From: Neolewinella antarctica
GTDB taxonomy: Bacteria; Bacteroidota; Bacteroidia; Chitinophagales; Saprospiraceae
DNA length: 64,000 nucleotides
Direction of reading: 5' to 3'
Assembly: GCF_011927835.1 (NCBI RefSeq)
Contig: NZ_JAATJH010000002.1
Coordinates: 947,915 to 1,011,914, forward strand
Position 1 is the stretch's first letter; every line of letters begins with the position of its first letter. The notes below the pieces were generated by a model, which was given only the letters and a program-made list of their open reading frames with translations, did not search any database and had not been told where the DNA came from. Shown here piece by piece: positions 26,685-35,196 of this stretch. The translations under genes were made by a program, and so were the position numbers.

Positions 26685-27098
26685 ATGCGTTATCTGTACT
26701 ATCTGTTTGTCGGCATAGCTTTTGGATTCGTGATGACGAAGTCGGAGGCCGTTTCTTGGTACCGAATCCAGGAGATGTTCCGGTTCGAGTCCTTTCACAT
26801 GTACGGCATCATCGGGACGGCCGTGGTCGTCGGTGCAATCGGCGTGGCGCTGCTCAAGCGGTTCGACGTGCACGCTTACGACGGCGGTGAGTTAAGCCTA
26901 AAGGACAAAAATCTGAGCGTACCCCGCTACCTGTTCGGCGGCATCATTTTCGGGTTGGGTTGGGCGCTGACCGGGGCCTGCCCGGGGCCGATGTTTACCC
27001 TGCTGGGGCAGGGCGTGTGGATGATCGGGGTGGTTATTCTGAGCTCCGTGGCCGGGACGTTCGTTTACGGCTTGCTGCGGGACCGTCTGCCGCACTGA
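26685..27098 (+). CDS. DUF6691/YeeE-YedE protein, second half
   Basis: A 137-residue membrane protein with four hydrophobic segments, of the DUF6691 type that accompanies the preceding half-transporter. The key motif is GWALTGACPGPMFTLLGQG near 95-113, with one conserved cysteine matching the GGCTSG of the partner. The two genes are 3 bases apart and surely co-translated; together they would make a pseudo-symmetric channel with a cysteine relay. Confidence 0.88.
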   Translation: MRYLYYLFVGIAFGFVMTKSEAVSWYRIQEMFRFESFHMYGIIGTAVVVGAIGVALLKRFDVHAYDGGELSLKDKNLSVPRYLFGGIIFGLGWALTGACPGPMFTLLGQGVWMIGVVILSSVAGTFVYGLLRDRLPH

Positions 27099-27206
27099 TT
27101 TAGTATTTGGTTGAAAACAGCCCTGAGCCGCCGCGCCAGGTTGTCCTGAATTTCGGTGAGGATTACTCCCAGCGGGGGCACCGGTGAAAGCGCTACCTTT
27201 CGGGGA

Positions 27207-28307
27207 ATGAAGATTGCGAAAATCTCTTTTTACGAAGCTCCCATCTCCCTTCGGGAGCCCTTCATTATTTCTCTCGGCCCGCTAACGCACGCGAACAACG
27301 TCTTCGTCAAGTTGGAAACGGACACGGGCCTGACCGGCTGGGGCGAGGCGAGCCCGTTTCCTATGATCCACGGAGAAACGATGGCGGGGTGCGTGGCGGT
27401 TGGCCAGTATCTCGCGCGGCAACTATTAACGTTGGATCCCGCCGACCACGCGGGTGTGCTAACTGCCATGGACGGTGCCATTTACGGTAATTCATGCATC
27501 AAGGGCGCGCTGGAAATCGCCTGTTATGACGTTGCGGCCCGGGCGGTCGGGCAACCGCTTTACGCCTACCTCGGCGCGCACAACGATCGGGATATTCGTA
27601 CGGATTACACGATTAGTTTGGGCTCGGTCGAAGCGATGGTTGCCAAGGCGCGGTGGATCAAGGCACGGGGATTTTCCGTTATCAAGATTAAGTTAGGGGC
27701 GCGGACGCGGGATGCAGAGCGGGTGCGGGCCATTAGCGAAGCCGTTGGGCCGGACGTGCCACTCCGTCTCGACGCTAACCAAGGCTGGAGCAAGGACCAG
27801 GCCATCACCGTCCTGCGGTCAATCGAGGACCTGAACGTCCAGCACTGCGAAGAACCCATCGATAAGCGAGACTGGCACTTACTACGTGAAATCCGGGAAG
27901 CCACCACCATCCCCCTCATGGCCGACGAAACCTGCTGGGACGACGCCGACGCCAGGCGACTGATCGATCACCAGTCCGTAGACCGCCTGAACGTGAAACT
28001 CAGCAAGACCGGCGGCTTCACTCGCGCGCTACGAATTGCCGAGTTGGCCGGGGAAGCAAACATTCCGTTACAGATCGGCGGCTTTCTGGAAACCCGCCTC
28101 GGATTTACCGCCGCCGCCCATTTCGGCCTGCTACCGGCGGTCACTTTCTACGATCTGGATACGCCACTCATGCAATCCGTCGACCCCATTGTCGGAGGAA
28201 TGGTCTACGGAGCCGGGGGGCGGGTATCCTTGCCGAACGCTCCGGGGTTGGGTGCTTCGGTAGCGGAGCCCTACTTACGCAATCTAGATACAGTAGTTAT
28301 AGAATAA
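27207..28307 (+). CDS. dipeptide epimerase (enolase superfamily)
   Basis: A 366-residue member of the enolase superfamily, MLE/dipeptide-epimerase branch, which epimerises L-Ala-D/L-Glu or similar dipeptides. The proton-transfer Lys pair is in VIKIKLG (about 160-162), metal ligands in LDANQGW (about 190), CEEPID (about 215) and LMADETCW (about 240), a second Lys in NVKLSKTGG, and the DxD of YDLDTPLM near the C-terminus marks dipeptide epimerases. Start at 27207 (MKIAKISFYEAP). Right after the KIK motif the usual charged loop is replaced by GARTRDAERVR, encoded by a copy of the dispersed GC-rich motif. Confidence 0.88.
   Translation: MKIAKISFYEAPISLREPFIISLGPLTHANNVFVKLETDTGLTGWGEASPFPMIHGETMAGCVAVGQYLARQLLTLDPADHAGVLTAMDGAIYGNSCIKGALEIACYDVAARAVGQPLYAYLGAHNDRDIRTDYTISLGSVEAMVAKARWIKARGFSVIKIKLGARTRDAERVRAISEAVGPDVPLRLDANQGWSKDQAITVLRSIEDLNVQHCEEPIDKRDWHLLREIREATTIPLMADETCWDDADARRLIDHQSVDRLNVKLSKTGGFTRALRIAELAGEANIPLQIGGFLETRLGFTAAAHFGLLPAVTFYDLDTPLMQSVDPIVGGMVYGAGGRVSLPNAPGLGASVAEPYLRNLDTVVIE
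27696..27717 (+). repeat. GC-rich motif copy inside epimerase
   Basis: GCGCGGACGCGGG followed by ATGC, the core with one inserted A. It encodes GARTRDA immediately after the catalytic KIK strand, in a surface loop position. Confidence 0.65.
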
Positions 28308-28398
28308 GCTTTTTGTCCCTAACTGACTTCTTCATGATCGCTTCTTCGTTGTCATGAATCCGTCCTGCCGACGTCCCTTAAATTCAAAGAAATAAACT

Positions 28399-28420
28399 AC
28401 TTTCAGAAAAAACTGAAAGT
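28399..28420 (+). promoter_or_regulatory. hairpin in mqnE leader
   Basis: A perfect 8-base stem (ACTTTCAG with CTGAAAGT) and an AAAAAA loop, 35 bases before the mqnE start codon. It could terminate upstream transcription poorly (no T run) or form a 5' leader structure. Confidence 0.4.
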
Positions 28421-28454
28421 TAACTGGGGCGTTCTATCACCACAAGATCAACAG

Positions 28455-29645
28455 ATGAACGCTATCTCTCTCCCTACCGTGCTCCGCGACCCAACCCTGG
28501 CACCCGCGCTCCGCGCCATCGCCGAAAAAGTCCACCGCGGGCGGCGTATTTCCGTGGCGGAAGGCCTCACGCTTTACGAAAAGGCACCCCTCGGCTACCT
28601 CGGTGCGCTCGCCAATCACATCCGCGAGGCCAAGCACGGCGACAGCACCTACTTCAACCGCAACTTCCACATGGAGCCGACCAACGTCTGCCTCTACACG
28701 TGTACGTTCTGTAGCTATTCACAGCGCATCAAAAAGCGGGAAGACGGTTGGGAATACGGCCTGGACGACTTAATGGACATCGTCAAAACCTACGACGACC
28801 AGCCCGTTACGGAAGTCCACATCGTGGGTGGTGTATTGCCGCAGTACGACGTTGAGTTCTACTCCGAACTCTTCCGCCGCATCCGGGCTCACCGTCCCGA
28901 TCTCCACGTTAAGGCACTTACTCCGGTCGAGTACCACTACATCTTCAAAAAAGCCAAGATTACCTACGAAGAAGGTATGACGCTCATGAAGGAAGCCGGC
29001 CTGCAATCCATGCCCGGCGGTGGTGCCGAGATCTTTCACCCCGAGATTCGCGATCAGATTGCCGGTGGAAAGTGTTCCGGTGAGCAGTGGTTACGCATCC
29101 ACGAGATTTGGCACGATTTGGGTATGCGCTCCAACGCCACCATGCTCTACGGCCACATCGAAGAATTCCGCCACCGCGTCGATCACCTCGACAAACTGCG
29201 GGAGCTTCAGGACAAGACCGGTGGTTTCCAAACCTTCATCCCCCTCAAGTTCCGTAACCAGAACAACGAGATGAGCCACCTACCCGAAAGTAGCGTGGTC
29301 GAGGATCTACGCAACTACGCCATCAGCCGCATCTACCTCGATAACTTCGACCACGTCAAGGCTTACTGGCCGATGATCGGCCGGACGACCGCCCAGCTAA
29401 GTCTCGCCTTTGGCGTGGACGATATTGACGGTACCATCGACGACACCACCCGCATCTACTCCATGGCCGGTGCCGAGCAGCACCCCGCGATGAGTACCGA
29501 AGACTTAGTGAAAATGATTCGTTCCGTCGGTCGCCACCCCATCGAGCGGGGCACGCTTTACGAAGTGATTAAGGACTGGAAGGACGTTGAGTTTGCGGAC
29601 GATAATAAGTTCCGGGGGTACACTTCTTTGCCGGTTGCTCGGTAG
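28455..29645 (+). CDS. mqnE: aminofutalosine synthase MqnE
   Basis: A 396-residue radical SAM enzyme of the futalosine pathway of menaquinone synthesis; it joins the enolpyruvyl-benzoate made by MqnA to adenosine from SAM. The cluster cysteines are Cys79, Cys83 and Cys86 in MEPTNVCLYTCTFCSYSQR. Typical further segments are VHIVGGVLPQ, VKALTPVEYHYIFKKA and MPGGGAEIFHPEIRDQI, the ending F rather than L favouring MqnE over MqnC. MqnA lies two genes downstream on the same strand. Confidence 0.93.
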   Translation: MNAISLPTVLRDPTLAPALRAIAEKVHRGRRISVAEGLTLYEKAPLGYLGALANHIREAKHGDSTYFNRNFHMEPTNVCLYTCTFCSYSQRIKKREDGWEYGLDDLMDIVKTYDDQPVTEVHIVGGVLPQYDVEFYSELFRRIRAHRPDLHVKALTPVEYHYIFKKAKITYEEGMTLMKEAGLQSMPGGGAEIFHPEIRDQIAGGKCSGEQWLRIHEIWHDLGMRSNATMLYGHIEEFRHRVDHLDKLRELQDKTGGFQTFIPLKFRNQNNEMSHLPESSVVEDLRNYAISRIYLDNFDHVKAYWPMIGRTTAQLSLAFGVDDIDGTIDDTTRIYSMAGAEQHPAMSTEDLVKMIRSVGRHPIERGTLYEVIKDWKDVEFADDNKFRGYTSLPVAR

Positions 29646-29663
29646 TAGTATTTGAGTAACCCG

Positions 29664-29940
29664 CTCTCTCCTGTCCCTTTAGCTACGCGGCTGCCTGCGG
29701 CGGTCCGGGGGGGAGGGATGATTGATTGTCGAGGGAATGTATGAATTACCTGTATTGGTGAGATATACTTGCACTCCAGTGGCATATTAAAGCTATTGTT
29801 TGAGTGCAATCTCACAATTTAGATGGACGCAGTCATCAAAATGAATAGGCTATTGAAGCCTCACCCCTACGCAACATGTTTCACCGCTCTACCTTCGGAC
29901 CTCCATAGGAAGCAGCGAAGCTAAAGGGGCCGGGGGAGAG
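29664..29940. mobile_element. MITE-like 277-bp inverted-repeat element
   Basis: Imperfect terminal inverted repeats of about 45 bases: the left (29664-29707) starts CTCTCTCCTGTCCCTTTAGC, and the right (29896-29940, reverse strand) starts CTCTCCCCCGGCCCCTTTAG. Over the 23 bases beyond the shared TTTAGCT, 17 match. The interior has no gene but contains a bulged hairpin (29758-29776 with 29802-29815). The right end shares an exact 16-mer, CTCTCCCCCGGCCCCT, with the palindrome at 44525-44540 that borders the DUF559 insert. It fills most of the 353-base gap after mqnE. Confidence 0.6.
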
Positions 29941-29998
29941 GATTATAAAAAGTCACCTAGATTCAAGCATAACCTTACCCACCAAAAACCCCAAAGAA

Positions 29999-30634
29999 AT
30001 GCCAAAAACCGTCTACGTAGTCCGCCACGGGCAAACCGATTTCAACCTGAAAAAGATAGTCCAGGGTAGTGGCGTAGACTCCAGCCTCAACGATACCGGA
30101 CGCGACCAAGGTAGCCGGTTGTTCGAGAAATACCGGGAAGTACCATTCGAAGTAGTCCTCACCAGTGCCCTCAAACGTACGTGGGAGACCGTCGCTGGTT
30201 TCATCGAAGCTGGCATCCCCCACGAAAAGCACTCCGAAATCAACGAGATGAGCTGGGGCACCCACGAGGGCAAGAAGGGAACGCCGGAAAGCATCGCCGA
30301 GTACCAGATGATTAAGGACGGTTGGGGAGAAGGGCGCATCGACGGCCGCATCGGTGGGGGAGAGAGCGCCCAGGAGATGGGCGTCCGCCTGCAAAAGTTT
30401 ATCGATACGTTGCCGGAACGCGAAGAAGACCTGCTGCTTATTTGCAGCCACGGCCGCGCCATGTGTGGACTGGTTACGCTCATGATGGGGCGCAAGATCG
30501 ACCGCATGAACGAACTCATTCACTCTAACACCGGCGTCTGGCGCGCGACCTTGCAGCCCGACGGGACCTGGGCGTTCGACCTAAAGAATGACCGAACCCA
30601 CTTACCGGAGGTGCAACGCGAGGAAAAATGGTAG
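29999..30634 (+). CDS. histidine phosphatase (phosphoglycerate-mutase-like)
   Basis: A 211-residue protein of the histidine phosphatase branch 1. The catalytic motif VVRHGQTDFN is at residues 6-15, with the second basic set in TSALKRTWET (about 60) and the proton donor Glu in EINEMSWGTHEGK (about 81-93); the second His is in LLICSHGRAMCG near 148. It overlaps the mqnA start by a few bases. No phosphatase is required by the known futalosine route, so the linkage may be regulatory or fortuitous. Possible substrates: phosphoglycerate-like or nucleotide phosphates. Confidence 0.88.
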   Translation: MPKTVYVVRHGQTDFNLKKIVQGSGVDSSLNDTGRDQGSRLFEKYREVPFEVVLTSALKRTWETVAGFIEAGIPHEKHSEINEMSWGTHEGKKGTPESIAEYQMIKDGWGEGRIDGRIGGGESAQEMGVRLQKFIDTLPEREEDLLLICSHGRAMCGLVTLMMGRKIDRMNELIHSNTGVWRATLQPDGTWAFDLKNDRTHLPEVQREEKW

Positions 30635-31425
30635 AACTACAAAAAAGGCCCGGGCACCAAAAATCCAGTGCAACAAAAGTGAAGCACCGGCTAGTAGCCG
30701 TCAGCTACCTCAACACCAAGCCGTTACTGTACGGCCTTTTACGGTCGAATATTCAGGAAGAGCTGGAGATGGACTTAGCCATCCCCAGCGAGTGCGCCCG
30801 CAGGCTGGTGGCGGAAGAGGCGGATATCGCGCTCGTCCCGGTGGCCGTCATTCCCGAATTGCCCGAGGCCCACATCATCAGTGACTACTGCATCGGTACG
30901 ACGGGCAAGGTGGCGACCGTCTGTATTTACGGAGACGTGCCCCTGCGGGAGATGACGAGCATCTACCTCGATCACCACAGCCGTACCTCGGTCATGCTTA
31001 CCCGCCTGCTGCTGGAAGAATACTGGCGGCACGATGTACAGTTTCTGGACGCCGAAGAAGGTTACATCGACCGGATCGGCGGCACCGTGGGTGGGTTGGT
31101 CATTGGTGACCGGACGATCGGCCTGGACCGTCGCTTCGCGCACGTATATGACCTTGGCGAAGCTTGGAAGACACACACGGGCTTGCCCTTCGTGTTTGCC
31201 GCCTGGGTATCCCGCAAACCACTTGGCGCCGACTTCATCAGGCGTTTCAACGATGCCCTGGGGGAAGGCCTGGCGCACTTGCCGGAGTTGCAGTTGCTGC
31301 TGTCCTCTCCCGACCCCGCCTTTAGCCTAACGGAATATTTTACCCACTACATCGACTACGACCTCGACGACGGGAAGCGTGCAGCGATGGCGCGGTTTCT
31401 CCAATTCGTCAAGAAAAATGGTTAG
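30628..31425 (+). CDS. mqnA: chorismate dehydratase MqnA
   Basis: A 265-residue protein of the periplasmic-binding fold that dehydrates chorismate to 3-enolpyruvylbenzoate, the first step of the futalosine menaquinone pathway. Recognised from LVAVSYLNTKPLLYGLL near 22, the IPSECARRLVAEEADIALVPVA block, VATVCIYGDVPL and LPFVFAAWVS near 185. The ATG at 30628 overlaps the preceding gene by 7 bases; a GTG 51 bases further in would give a start closer to the conserved region. A terminator lies about 25 bases downstream. Confidence 0.92.
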   Translation: MVELQKRPGHQKSSATKVKHRLVAVSYLNTKPLLYGLLRSNIQEELEMDLAIPSECARRLVAEEADIALVPVAVIPELPEAHIISDYCIGTTGKVATVCIYGDVPLREMTSIYLDHHSRTSVMLTRLLLEEYWRHDVQFLDAEEGYIDRIGGTVGGLVIGDRTIGLDRRFAHVYDLGEAWKTHTGLPFVFAAWVSRKPLGADFIRRFNDALGEGLAHLPELQLLLSSPDPAFSLTEYFTHYIDYDLDDGKRAAMARFLQFVKKNG

Positions 31426-31450
31426 CCGCGTGCGGTTTGTAGACCAAATG

Positions 31451-31490
31451 AAAATCCCCCGTCGGCGGTAACCGGCGGGAGATTTTTTTT
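31451..31490. terminator. bidirectional terminator
   Basis: Stem AATCCCCCGTCGG (31453-31465) with CCGGCGGGAGATT (31472-31484), flanked by AAAA on one side and a run of eight T on the other, between the convergent mqnA and the gene ending at 31510. Confidence 0.82.
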
Positions 31491-31509
31491 GGTGTCGAAT
31501 GCGGGAAGA

Positions 31510-32487
31510 CTACCAGTCCAAATTATCGTTTTCGTAGGAAAACTTGGAGCCGATGTTAACCTTCTCCCGGTAATCCCGTAGCATTTGGGCGTGGACCTCA
31601 TCATTTGCCTTCTGACCGTTCACCTTCAACGACTTGTGCGTGAACTCGAAGGAACGAATCAGGCCGGGTTCGATGATGCCTTCCGCGCGGAGATTCTCCA
31701 GGTACTCCCTGAAATTAAAGCCATTCATGGTAAACTTAGCTGCTTCCTCGGTGGCTTCCAGTCTTTCCTCCGCGGCGGTTTTGCGGCGCTCCATCTGTTC
31801 GATCATGGTGCTCAGGTCATCGATTTCTTCCTCGGCCGTCCGGGCGCGGCCCTCTTTTTCACGGATCATTTCTTCCAGGTCGAAGGTCTGCTCGTTGAGG
31901 CGTAAGCCATTAGGATTGGCGCGGAGCATGGAGTCGAGGTTGAATTCGAAGGCTCTACTGTTATTACCATCGAAATCGAAGCGGAAAACACCACCTTCTT
32001 TGTCAAACTCAAACATTTTTTCGAAGCGTTCCGCCATGCGTTCGCCCATCTGCTCCCACTGTTCGCCCTGCTCTTCGAAGTAGCGTTCGAGGTGCTCGTT
32101 CTGTAGGTCGATCCCGTTCATGTCGCGGATAATGTCGAAAGTGAAATTGTCGGACTGCTTGCGGGTAGCCGGGCCGCCGCCCAGCATGCTTTCGACGTCA
32201 CCGCGGTGCTGGTCGTATTCGCTTTCCGGGATTTCTTTACCGTCGACTTTTAGCATCACGATCTCACCATCCTCGACGATGAACTCGGTGGAGGCACCGT
32301 TGCGGAAGGAGCTCACCTGGTGGCGGCCGTGGGGTAGGCTATCCTGAACGCCGGTGGGCGCGGTCCCGATAGCTATCGGGAGTGCCAATGTGAGGGGGGA
32401 AGGAGCAAGGGTGGGATTCGCACTGAGGCTCGATCCGCAAAAAAGGAAGAGCCCGCAGGCTAGAAAAGTAGAAAATGGGTGTTTCAT
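31510..32487 (-). CDS. hypothetical exported, helix-rich protein
   Basis: A 325-residue protein I do not recognise. It has a signal peptide (FLACGLFLFCGSSLSA), a small beta segment (TEFIVEDGEIVMLKVDGKEI), a highly charged Glu/Arg/Met/Phe-rich middle (EHLERYFEEQGEQWEQMGER, then RFEKMFEFDKEGG), a coiled-coil stretch (EEEIDDLSTMIEQMERRKTA) and a C-terminal globular piece (FEFTHKSLKVNGQKANDEVH). The C-terminal piece and the VDGKEIPE segment resemble the periplasmic part of some BlaR1-like proteins, but no peptidase motif is present. A 16-base perfect palindrome of a dispersed type is embedded in the codons just after the signal peptide. Confidence 0.6.
   Translation of the reverse strand: MKHPFSTFLACGLFLFCGSSLSANPTLAPSPLTLALPIAIGTAPTGVQDSLPHGRHQVSSFRNGASTEFIVEDGEIVMLKVDGKEIPESEYDQHRGDVESMLGGGPATRKQSDNFTFDIIRDMNGIDLQNEHLERYFEEQGEQWEQMGERMAERFEKMFEFDKEGGVFRFDFDGNNSRAFEFNLDSMLRANPNGLRLNEQTFDLEEMIREKEGRARTAEEEIDDLSTMIEQMERRKTAAEERLEATEEAAKFTMNGFNFREYLENLRAEGIIEPGLIRSFEFTHKSLKVNGQKANDEVHAQMLRDYREKVNIGSKFSYENDNLDW
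32364..32381. repeat. palindrome inside coding sequence
   Basis: Same CCCGATAGCTATCGGG core as at 9865-9884, here encoding LPIAIGT in a poorly structured region after a signal peptide. The bases just before it (GGGCGCGGTC) equal half of the GC-rich dispersed motif. Confidence 0.75.
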
Positions 32488-32657
32488 ACGTAGGTGGTTA
32501 AATTGGTTTCGTGACGGCGGCCCCGTGGACCGACATCTACAAAGACGGGTTAATTCAGAGATCGTTGCACGGCTAAGTAAAGTTAGTGCGGAATTTTCTT
32601 GAATTCTCGTACAATAACGTTGGGGCTACCAAAACCTTGCTTACCCAAATATTCCTT

Positions 32658-32673
32658 GCACCCGCGACCGCGC
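32658..32673 (-). repeat. dispersed GC-rich motif, exact core
   Basis: GCACCCGCGACCGCGC, exact on the minus strand, in the 252-base gap between two minus-strand genes. No gene or clear promoter found in this gap. Confidence 0.78.
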
Positions 32674-32739
32674 ATAAATCTAAGCGACGCCTTGAGAAGT
32701 AGTGAGAATGTACAACCGATCCGTTGCCTTGATACCATA

Positions 32740-35136
32740 TTACCCCCGCTCACCGTCGGGCCGCTCCGTACGCTTGGCCTGGTTCAAGCGGTAGACGAAG
32801 CCAAGCGTGACCGACTGCGCGCGCCGCCACTGAAAATCCGACGTGCTTTTGTAATTGGGGAGGTCGATAACGCTCCGGCGGATGCGCGTATTAAATATAT
32901 CCCGACCGCTGAGCGTCAGCGTACCCTTGCCGGCCAGCACGTCGAGCGAGCCACCCACGTCGAAGGAGTAGACCCCCAGGTCGCGCCCCTGAGGCGTATT
33001 CTGCGGCGCGTCGTAGTCGAAAGTTACCTGTGTCTGTAGCTTATCCGTAACGTCGAATTTGTTGGCCGCCCGCGCGCTCCAGGCGGTGATGTCGGCACTA
33101 TAATCGGTTTCCAGGTAACGCCCTTCGACCTTGGCTTGGTAAAGGTTTCCGTCTGCGGAAAATTTCCACCAGGGAAGCAAATCATAGTTAAAGTTTAGTT
33201 CCAGCCCGTAAGCATCGCGCGACCCGAGGTTGACCGGAAAACGGATGGTCGTCCCGTCATCGGCCGGGAGGATCAACCGCTGGATTACGCCGGTCGTGCG
33301 GCGGTAATAAATGCTGGCGAGAACGGAGCCGGCGGGTAGGTACTTGAGCAGGCCGCCCTCGTAAGAATCCGTGTATTCCGGCCGTAGGGTAGGGTTGCCC
33401 AGGCTGTTATTGCGCGTATCGTTGAAATTAGAGAAGGGGAGGAGTAAGCGGAAATACGGCCGACTCAAACGCCGACTGTAGCTCAACTGGAACTGATTAG
33501 TCTCCGAAATCTGGTACGTAAAAGCCGCGCTGGGGAACAGGTTAAAATAAAATTGCTTATTCGAGTCGTCCGTTTTCAGCAGCGTCGCCCGCACGTCGGA
33601 GTATTCGCCCCGCAAACCGAGTTGCACGCCCGTCCGCCCGAACTCACCGCTGGCGATGAAGTAGCCGGCAGAAATATTCTCCTGGTAATCCAGCTCGTTG
33701 TCGAAGTTGTTGACGACGGTCAAATTCTCCGGGTTCAGGCCTTCCCGCACCTGAAACGCGTTCTCGATCGTCCGGAAAGTAGCCCGCAGACCGCCTTCGA
33801 TCTTGATGCTGTCGTTGAAGGGGTGGACGTAGTCGGTTTGCAGCAAGAAATTGGTTTCGTATTCCGTGTTACTGCTTTTTTGGAATAGCGGATTTTGCTC
33901 CCCAACGACGGTTTCCGTGATGTCGCTCAGCTCCAGGTCATCGTCGAGGATGTACTGCATGACGGCCGTCCACTCCCGGTCTTTCCGGTCGAACGTGCGC
34001 TTGAAATCAAGGCTCGCTTCCAGGTTCTGGTTGCCGGAATCTTCGACGACGTCGCGCACGGTTTCGGAGAGTAGTTCGCGCCCGGCGTTAAAGTCGCGGT
34101 AGGTGACGTCGGTTAGGTTATTGTCTTCACTCTTCCGGTAGAGCAGGTAACCGGTGAGTTGCGTCTGGTCGTTGATGAACCAGTCCGTGCCGAGTTGGAA
34201 ATTGCCACCGATGCCGCCGCGATCTTGGTCGGTGACGCTTTCGTAGAACTGTCGCAAACTACCGTCCCCGTCCAAAAACCGCTGCTCGTTGGTGCCGCCA
34301 CCGGGCGCGCGGCGGTAGCTGATGCCGAAGTTAGAAAACAAATTAAAGTCATTACGGCGGTAGTTGAGGTTATAGCTGGCACCGAAGTTTTCGGGGTAGC
34401 CGGCGTTGAGCCCAAAAGATCCGTTGACACCCTTCTTCTTGTTTTTCTTGAGAATGATGTTGATGATCCCCGCCTCCCCTTCTGCTTCGTAACGCGCGCT
34501 GGGGTTAGTAATCACTTCGACGGACTCGATGATGTCACCCTGCATCCGCCGCAGTGCGTCGATGTCGCCGGAGCTCAGCATGGCCGATGGCTTTCCGTCG
34601 ACCAGAATCCGTACCCCGGTGCCACCCCGCAGCGACACGTTGCCCTCCGGGTCGACGTTGACCGACGGCACATTGTTGAGGATGTCCGCCGCCGTGCTGC
34701 CACTGCCGGTCAGGTCTTTGGCCACGTTAAATACCCGTTTGTCGAGCTTCATCACCATTTGGCTCCGCTCCGCTTCTACCGTGACGGTTTCGAGCGCGAC
34801 GCTGCTCTGGCCCATCACGATGGTGCCAATGTCCTGCGCTCCGGTCAGCGTGATCCCGGGTAATGACTTGTTGTCGTACCCAAGAAACTGAAATACCAAA
34901 TAGTAATCACCCGCCGTGAGGGGAAGGGTAAATTGCCCATCCAGATCCGTAGTGGTGTTGGCCACCATGCTGCTGTCCGCCCGATCGTAGGCAATCGCCG
35001 TTGCGAAAGGGAGCGCACTGCCGTCGCTGGCCTGAGTAAGCGTACCGGTGAGGTCATAATTCTGCGCCGCAAGGTGAGGCGTTAGACCGCCAGCGGTGGT
35101 GACGAGCAGCAATAAAATTTGGGTAGATAGTCTCAA
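32740..35136 (-). CDS. outer-membrane beta-barrel receptor-like protein
   Basis: A 798-residue TonB-receptor relative. It starts with TTG at 35136; no ATG fits, and the signal peptide (LSTQILLLLVTTAGGLTPHLAAQ) begins immediately. A carboxypeptidase-like regulatory domain (GTLTQASDGSALPFATAIAY, LAAGDYYLVFQFLGY-like) is followed by a plug (DILNNVPSVNVDPEGNVSLR, GVRILVDGKPSAML) and an outer-membrane barrel of the OMP_b-brl_3 type with repeated NF.Y and SRRLSRPYFRLLLPF near 580. No SusD partner or TonB box is obvious. Likely a surface receptor of unknown ligand. Confidence 0.88.
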   Translation of the reverse strand: MRLSTQILLLLVTTAGGLTPHLAAQNYDLTGTLTQASDGSALPFATAIAYDRADSSMVANTTTDLDGQFTLPLTAGDYYLVFQFLGYDNKSLPGITLTGAQDIGTIVMGQSSVALETVTVEAERSQMVMKLDKRVFNVAKDLTGSGSTAADILNNVPSVNVDPEGNVSLRGGTGVRILVDGKPSAMLSSGDIDALRRMQGDIIESVEVITNPSARYEAEGEAGIINIILKKNKKKGVNGSFGLNAGYPENFGASYNLNYRRNDFNLFSNFGISYRRAPGGGTNEQRFLDGDGSLRQFYESVTDQDRGGIGGNFQLGTDWFINDQTQLTGYLLYRKSEDNNLTDVTYRDFNAGRELLSETVRDVVEDSGNQNLEASLDFKRTFDRKDREWTAVMQYILDDDLELSDITETVVGEQNPLFQKSSNTEYETNFLLQTDYVHPFNDSIKIEGGLRATFRTIENAFQVREGLNPENLTVVNNFDNELDYQENISAGYFIASGEFGRTGVQLGLRGEYSDVRATLLKTDDSNKQFYFNLFPSAAFTYQISETNQFQLSYSRRLSRPYFRLLLPFSNFNDTRNNSLGNPTLRPEYTDSYEGGLLKYLPAGSVLASIYYRRTTGVIQRLILPADDGTTIRFPVNLGSRDAYGLELNFNYDLLPWWKFSADGNLYQAKVEGRYLETDYSADITAWSARAANKFDVTDKLQTQVTFDYDAPQNTPQGRDLGVYSFDVGGSLDVLAGKGTLTLSGRDIFNTRIRRSVIDLPNYKSTSDFQWRRAQSVTLGFVYRLNQAKRTERPDGERG

Positions 35137-35196
35137 GCGCGCTTTTCGCGCCTAACGCGACCGGTAAGACATTGTTGCGGATTCAACCACTTTCGT

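Noticed and set aside
28499-28517. GC-rich motif copy in mqnE
   Set aside because: GCACCCGCGCTCCGCGCC resembles the motif but has an insertion and fits ordinary LAPALRAI codons; too weak to count.
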